Positions 12,589 through 14,104 of a DNA stretch of 14,104 nucleotides are shown piece after piece (the stretch's first letter is position 1; each line of letters starts with the position of its first letter). The DNA comes from Chthoniobacterales bacterium. Its GTDB lineage: Bacteria > Verrucomicrobiota > Verrucomicrobiia > Chthoniobacterales > UBA10450. The stretch lies in NCBI GenBank assembly GCA_013812515.1, contig JACCTI010000334.1, positions 1 through 14,104 on the forward strand. Direction: 5' to 3'. A model generated the notes under the pieces. The model searched no databases. It was not told the origin of the DNA and worked only from the letters and a program-made list of their open reading frames with translations. Both the position numbers and the translations under genes were made by a program.

Positions 12589-14045
12589 TCGCGCGAGGTC
12601 TTCGCTTAAGGAGCACGGGCTGCCAGCCCATTATTTCCGGCAGCCTGCCGGAAACATCTTCGCGCGCTACGCACCCGATGCTCCGAATCGCGTCCGGTGC
12701 GCAAAGATGGTTGCGGCAAGCTGCCGCGACCGGGAGGCTGGGAGCCTGCGCTCCCAGATCATTGCGCTCGTGCTTGGCCTCGCGACCAGTGCATTCTGGC
12801 GCCACGCTCCAGGAGCGGATCGACACAGCCGCGCCTAACGAGACGATCCACCTCGAAGTGGGCGTGCATTCTGGCGCCGTCCTGATCGACAAGCCGCTGA
12901 CACTCATCGGCGGCGCGGGCGCTGAGATTCGTGGCCTCGGCAACACCATCACCATTGCGGCCGACGACGTGACGGTCCGCGATCTGCGCATCACGGGCTC
13001 CGGCTTGAACCTGTCCGAGGACGATGCAGCCGTCTTCGTTACTGGCAATCGCGCCACGATTGAGCACAACTTTATCGCCGATCCACTCCACGGCGTTTAC
13101 CTCAAGAAAGTTTTCGGTGCCCGCATCCTGGACAATCGCATCGAAGGTAAAACGACCATCGCCGCCTCCACGGAAGCGATTGATAAAGGCATTGGCCAGA
13201 GCGCCGAGAATTGCGACACCACGCTGATCGCGAATCGTCGGGGCAATGGCATTCACCAGTGGAATTGCGAGGGCAATCTCATCCGCGGCAACGAGATCAG
13301 CGAGACACGCGACGGGATCTATTTTTCCTTCACGAACAACTCGCGCGTGGAGCGCAACGTGGTCCATCACACGCGCTACGGACTGCACTACATGTATTCG
13401 GACGGGAACATTTTCGAGAACAACACCTTTGCCGAGAACGCGGCCGGCGCGGCCATCATGTTCTCGAAGGAACTACAGGTTCGCGGGAATCATTTCGTCA
13501 ATAATCGGGGCCTTCGTGCTTATGGACTGATTATCCAATCGACTGACCGGAGTCGCTTCGAGAAGAACGAGGTGGAGCAAAACGCCGTCGGCCTCTCGTT
13601 CAATCAATGCAATGGCAACGACGTCTTCGGGAACACCGTGCGTGAGAATTACATCGGGCTAAAGTTCGGCTCGAACTCGGACGACAATCGCTTCACCGAG
13701 AATGTCTTCGATCACAACCTCCATCCCGTCGAGACGGGTGGAGCGGAAGGCGCGGCGAACAAATGGGCGCTAAACGGCGTGGGGAATTTCTGGGGTGGGG
13801 CCGGCCTCGACCTCGATCAAAATGGCGTGGGCGATTTGCCGCATCGTGAAGTCGACCTCTTCGGCATTCTGCGGCGGGACTTCCCCGCGGTAGCGTTTCT
13901 CTCCGAAAGCCCCGCGGTGAAGCTCCTCCGTTTCGCCCATGAACGCGCGGTGATTCTCGGCATCAGTTCGATCGCGGATCCGGCGCCCCTCACCTCGCAA
14001 TTCTGGAAAATCCGGGCCCAGCGCGCGGCACGAACCGCCAGATGA
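12585..14045 (+). CDS. nosD: NosD-type periplasmic right-handed beta-helix protein, disturbed N-terminus
   Basis: NosD is a periplasmic beta-helix protein needed for maturation of the NosZ copper site. From ~12803 the sequence is typical: TLQERIDTAAPNETIHLEVG, LIDKPLTLIGGAGAEIRG, repeated helix coils (ITIAADDVTVRDLRITGSG; GNLIRGNEISETRDGIYFSFTN; HYMYSDGNIFENNTFAENAAG; DNRFTENVFDHN) and the end GVGNFWGG...DLDQNGVGDLPH...FPAVAFLSESPAVKLLRF. The start ATG 12585 overlaps the nosB stop. However, codons after MIARGLR encode a REP-like array (12617-12757), and the signal-peptide segment QIIALVLGLATSAF (12755-12796) lies in another frame, returning to the nosD frame after an apparent +1 near 12797. 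The ORF is therefore open but, as read from 12585, lacks a usable signal peptide. ATG 12707 starts the signal-peptide frame instead. Function may be lost. The stop overlaps the next ATG. Confidence 0.85.
   Translation: MIARGLRLRSTGCQPIISGSLPETSSRATHPMLRIASGAQRWLRQAAATGRLGACAPRSLRSCLASRPVHSGATLQERIDTAAPNETIHLEVGVHSGAVLIDKPLTLIGGAGAEIRGLGNTITIAADDVTVRDLRITGSGLNLSEDDAAVFVTGNRATIEHNFIADPLHGVYLKKVFGARILDNRIEGKTTIAASTEAIDKGIGQSAENCDTTLIANRRGNGIHQWNCEGNLIRGNEISETRDGIYFSFTNNSRVERNVVHHTRYGLHYMYSDGNIFENNTFAENAAGAAIMFSKELQVRGNHFVNNRGLRAYGLIIQSTDRSRFEKNEVEQNAVGLSFNQCNGNDVFGNTVRENYIGLKFGSNSDDNRFTENVFDHNLHPVETGGAEGAANKWALNGVGNFWGGAGLDLDQNGVGDLPHREVDLFGILRRDFPAVAFLSESPAVKLLRFAHERAVILGISSIADPAPLTSQFWKIRAQRAARTAR
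12617..12629. repeat. Palindrome GGGCT-GCC-AGCCC
   Basis: Perfect 5-bp arms with a 3-nt loop, first of a series of tightly spaced palindromes inside the nosD 5' end. The GCC loop is shared with the larger palindrome that follows. Confidence 0.5.
12634..12730. repeat. REP doublet (REPIN/BIME-like)
   Basis: Two related hairpins in inverted orientation. Hairpin 1 (12634-12654) is TTTCCGGCA-GCC-TGCCGGAAA. Hairpin 2 (12710-12730) is GTTGCGGCA-AGC-TGCCGCGAC (one T:G pair). Directly inside them lie inverted arms CATCTTCGCGC (12655-12665) and GCGCAAAGATG (12699-12709), with one mismatch, around a 33-nt centre. Unit 1 (12634-12665) and the reverse complement of unit 2 (12699-12730) agree at 25 of 32 positions by my count. 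This is the architecture of REPINs, non-autonomous elements moved by RAYT transposases. It sits in the nosD start region. Confidence 0.75.
12738..12757. repeat. Palindrome CTGGGAGC-CTGC-GCTCCCAG
   Basis: Perfect 8-bp arms, 4-nt loop, 7 bp after the REP doublet and directly before the nosD signal-peptide codons. Same design as the neighbouring palindromes. Confidence 0.65.
12789..12803 (+). repeat. 15-bp direct repeat, copy 1 (copy 2 at 12864-12878)
   Basis: GTGCATTCTGGCGCC occurs identically at 12789-12803 and 12864-12878, 75 bp apart (a multiple of three). Copy 2 encodes in-frame VHSGA of the first beta-helix coil. Copy 1 spans the apparent +1 frameshift at the end of the signal peptide. 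Confidence 0.8.
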
Positions 14046-14104
14046 CGAGCGGTTTCAAAAGGTCTGGAGCGGCGGTCTGTGACCGCCGAACCGTGGGCAT
14101 GCCA
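14042..14104 (+). CDS. Start of next nos-operon gene (3' partial, uncertain)
   Basis: ATG 14042 overlaps the nosD stop (ATGA) and opens MTSGFKRSGAAVCDRRTVGM up to the window end, with a second in-frame ATG at 14099. In clade II clusters the genes after nosD encode nosF/nosY, nosL or ferredoxin/cytochrome partners, but 21 codons are not enough to tell. A palindrome lies in the first codons, so translation may really start at 14099 or further on. Confidence 0.35.
   Translation, partial: MTSGFKRSGAAVCDRRTVGMP
14070..14088. repeat. REP-like palindrome CGGCGGTC-TGT-GACCGCCG
   Basis: Perfect 8-bp arms with a 3-nt loop, 25 bp after the nosD stop and inside the possible start of the next gene. Resembles in design the palindrome at 1812-1833. 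Confidence 0.65.

Noticed and set aside
12600..12760. CRISPR array
   Set aside because: The palindromes differ in sequence and spacing and there are no constant repeats with unique spacers; the pattern is that of REP elements.
11955..14045. A novel membrane/beta-helix fusion protein of 696 residues
   Set aside because: The middle of this frame is unrelated to either partner. The true NosB end is found in the neighbouring frame and overlaps the nosD ATG, so the fusion results from one extra G.

Overview
The window comes from a GC-rich Gram-negative bacterium, most probably Verrucomicrobiota (Spartobacteria/Chthoniobacterales-like). The best marker is a 51-residue small basic protein at 4207-4362 of the type shared by Verrucomicrobia and Chlamydiae. 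LPS-assembly genes, lipobox lipoproteins and dispersed short palindromes agree with this. No rRNA, tRNA, CRISPR or transposase gene is visible.

Left part (1-5185, + strand) is housekeeping and envelope: a 5'-truncated fusion of a lipid A-type acyltransferase with a family 9 heptosyltransferase, a YbgC-like hotdog thioesterase, an ArnT/PMT-like membrane glycosyltransferase, the small basic protein, and an RluB/RsuA-type pseudouridine synthase. The pseudouridine synthase converges with, and overlaps by 20 bp, a minus-strand module (5166-7407): ECF sigma factor, one-TM putative anti-sigma factor and secreted PDZ protein. A 476-bp gene-poor stretch follows (7408-7883). It holds a 25-bp imperfect hairpin and a GC-rich hairpin just after the next gene's stop.

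Right part (7884-14104) is a copper/nitrous oxide locus. On the minus strand lie a cyclic-nucleotide-binding-domain protein without a DNA-binding domain and a CusF-SCO lipoprotein. Divergently on the plus strand lie an azurin-like cupredoxin, a clade II (Sec/lipoprotein-type) nosZ, nosB, nosD and the first codons of another gene. The divergent 100-bp spacer carries a 20-bp FNR/DNR-type dyad (TTGAC-N4-ATCAA core).

The most striking observation is that the nos genes are broken while the genes upstream read cleanly. The cupredoxin has a frameshift. nosZ has an in-frame TGA replacing a conserved Gly and a second frameshift just before the CuA site. nosB has a +1 in a GGGG run, which creates a false nosB-nosD fusion ORF. 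The start of nosD is occupied by a REP-doublet (REPIN/BIME-like) array that separates its start from its signal peptide and changes the frame. All copper ligands of NosZ are still encoded, so this is either very recent decay of N2O reduction or a local assembly-quality problem. The raw reads would decide. REP-like palindromes also lie at 1812-1833 and just inside the next nos-operon gene (14070-14088).
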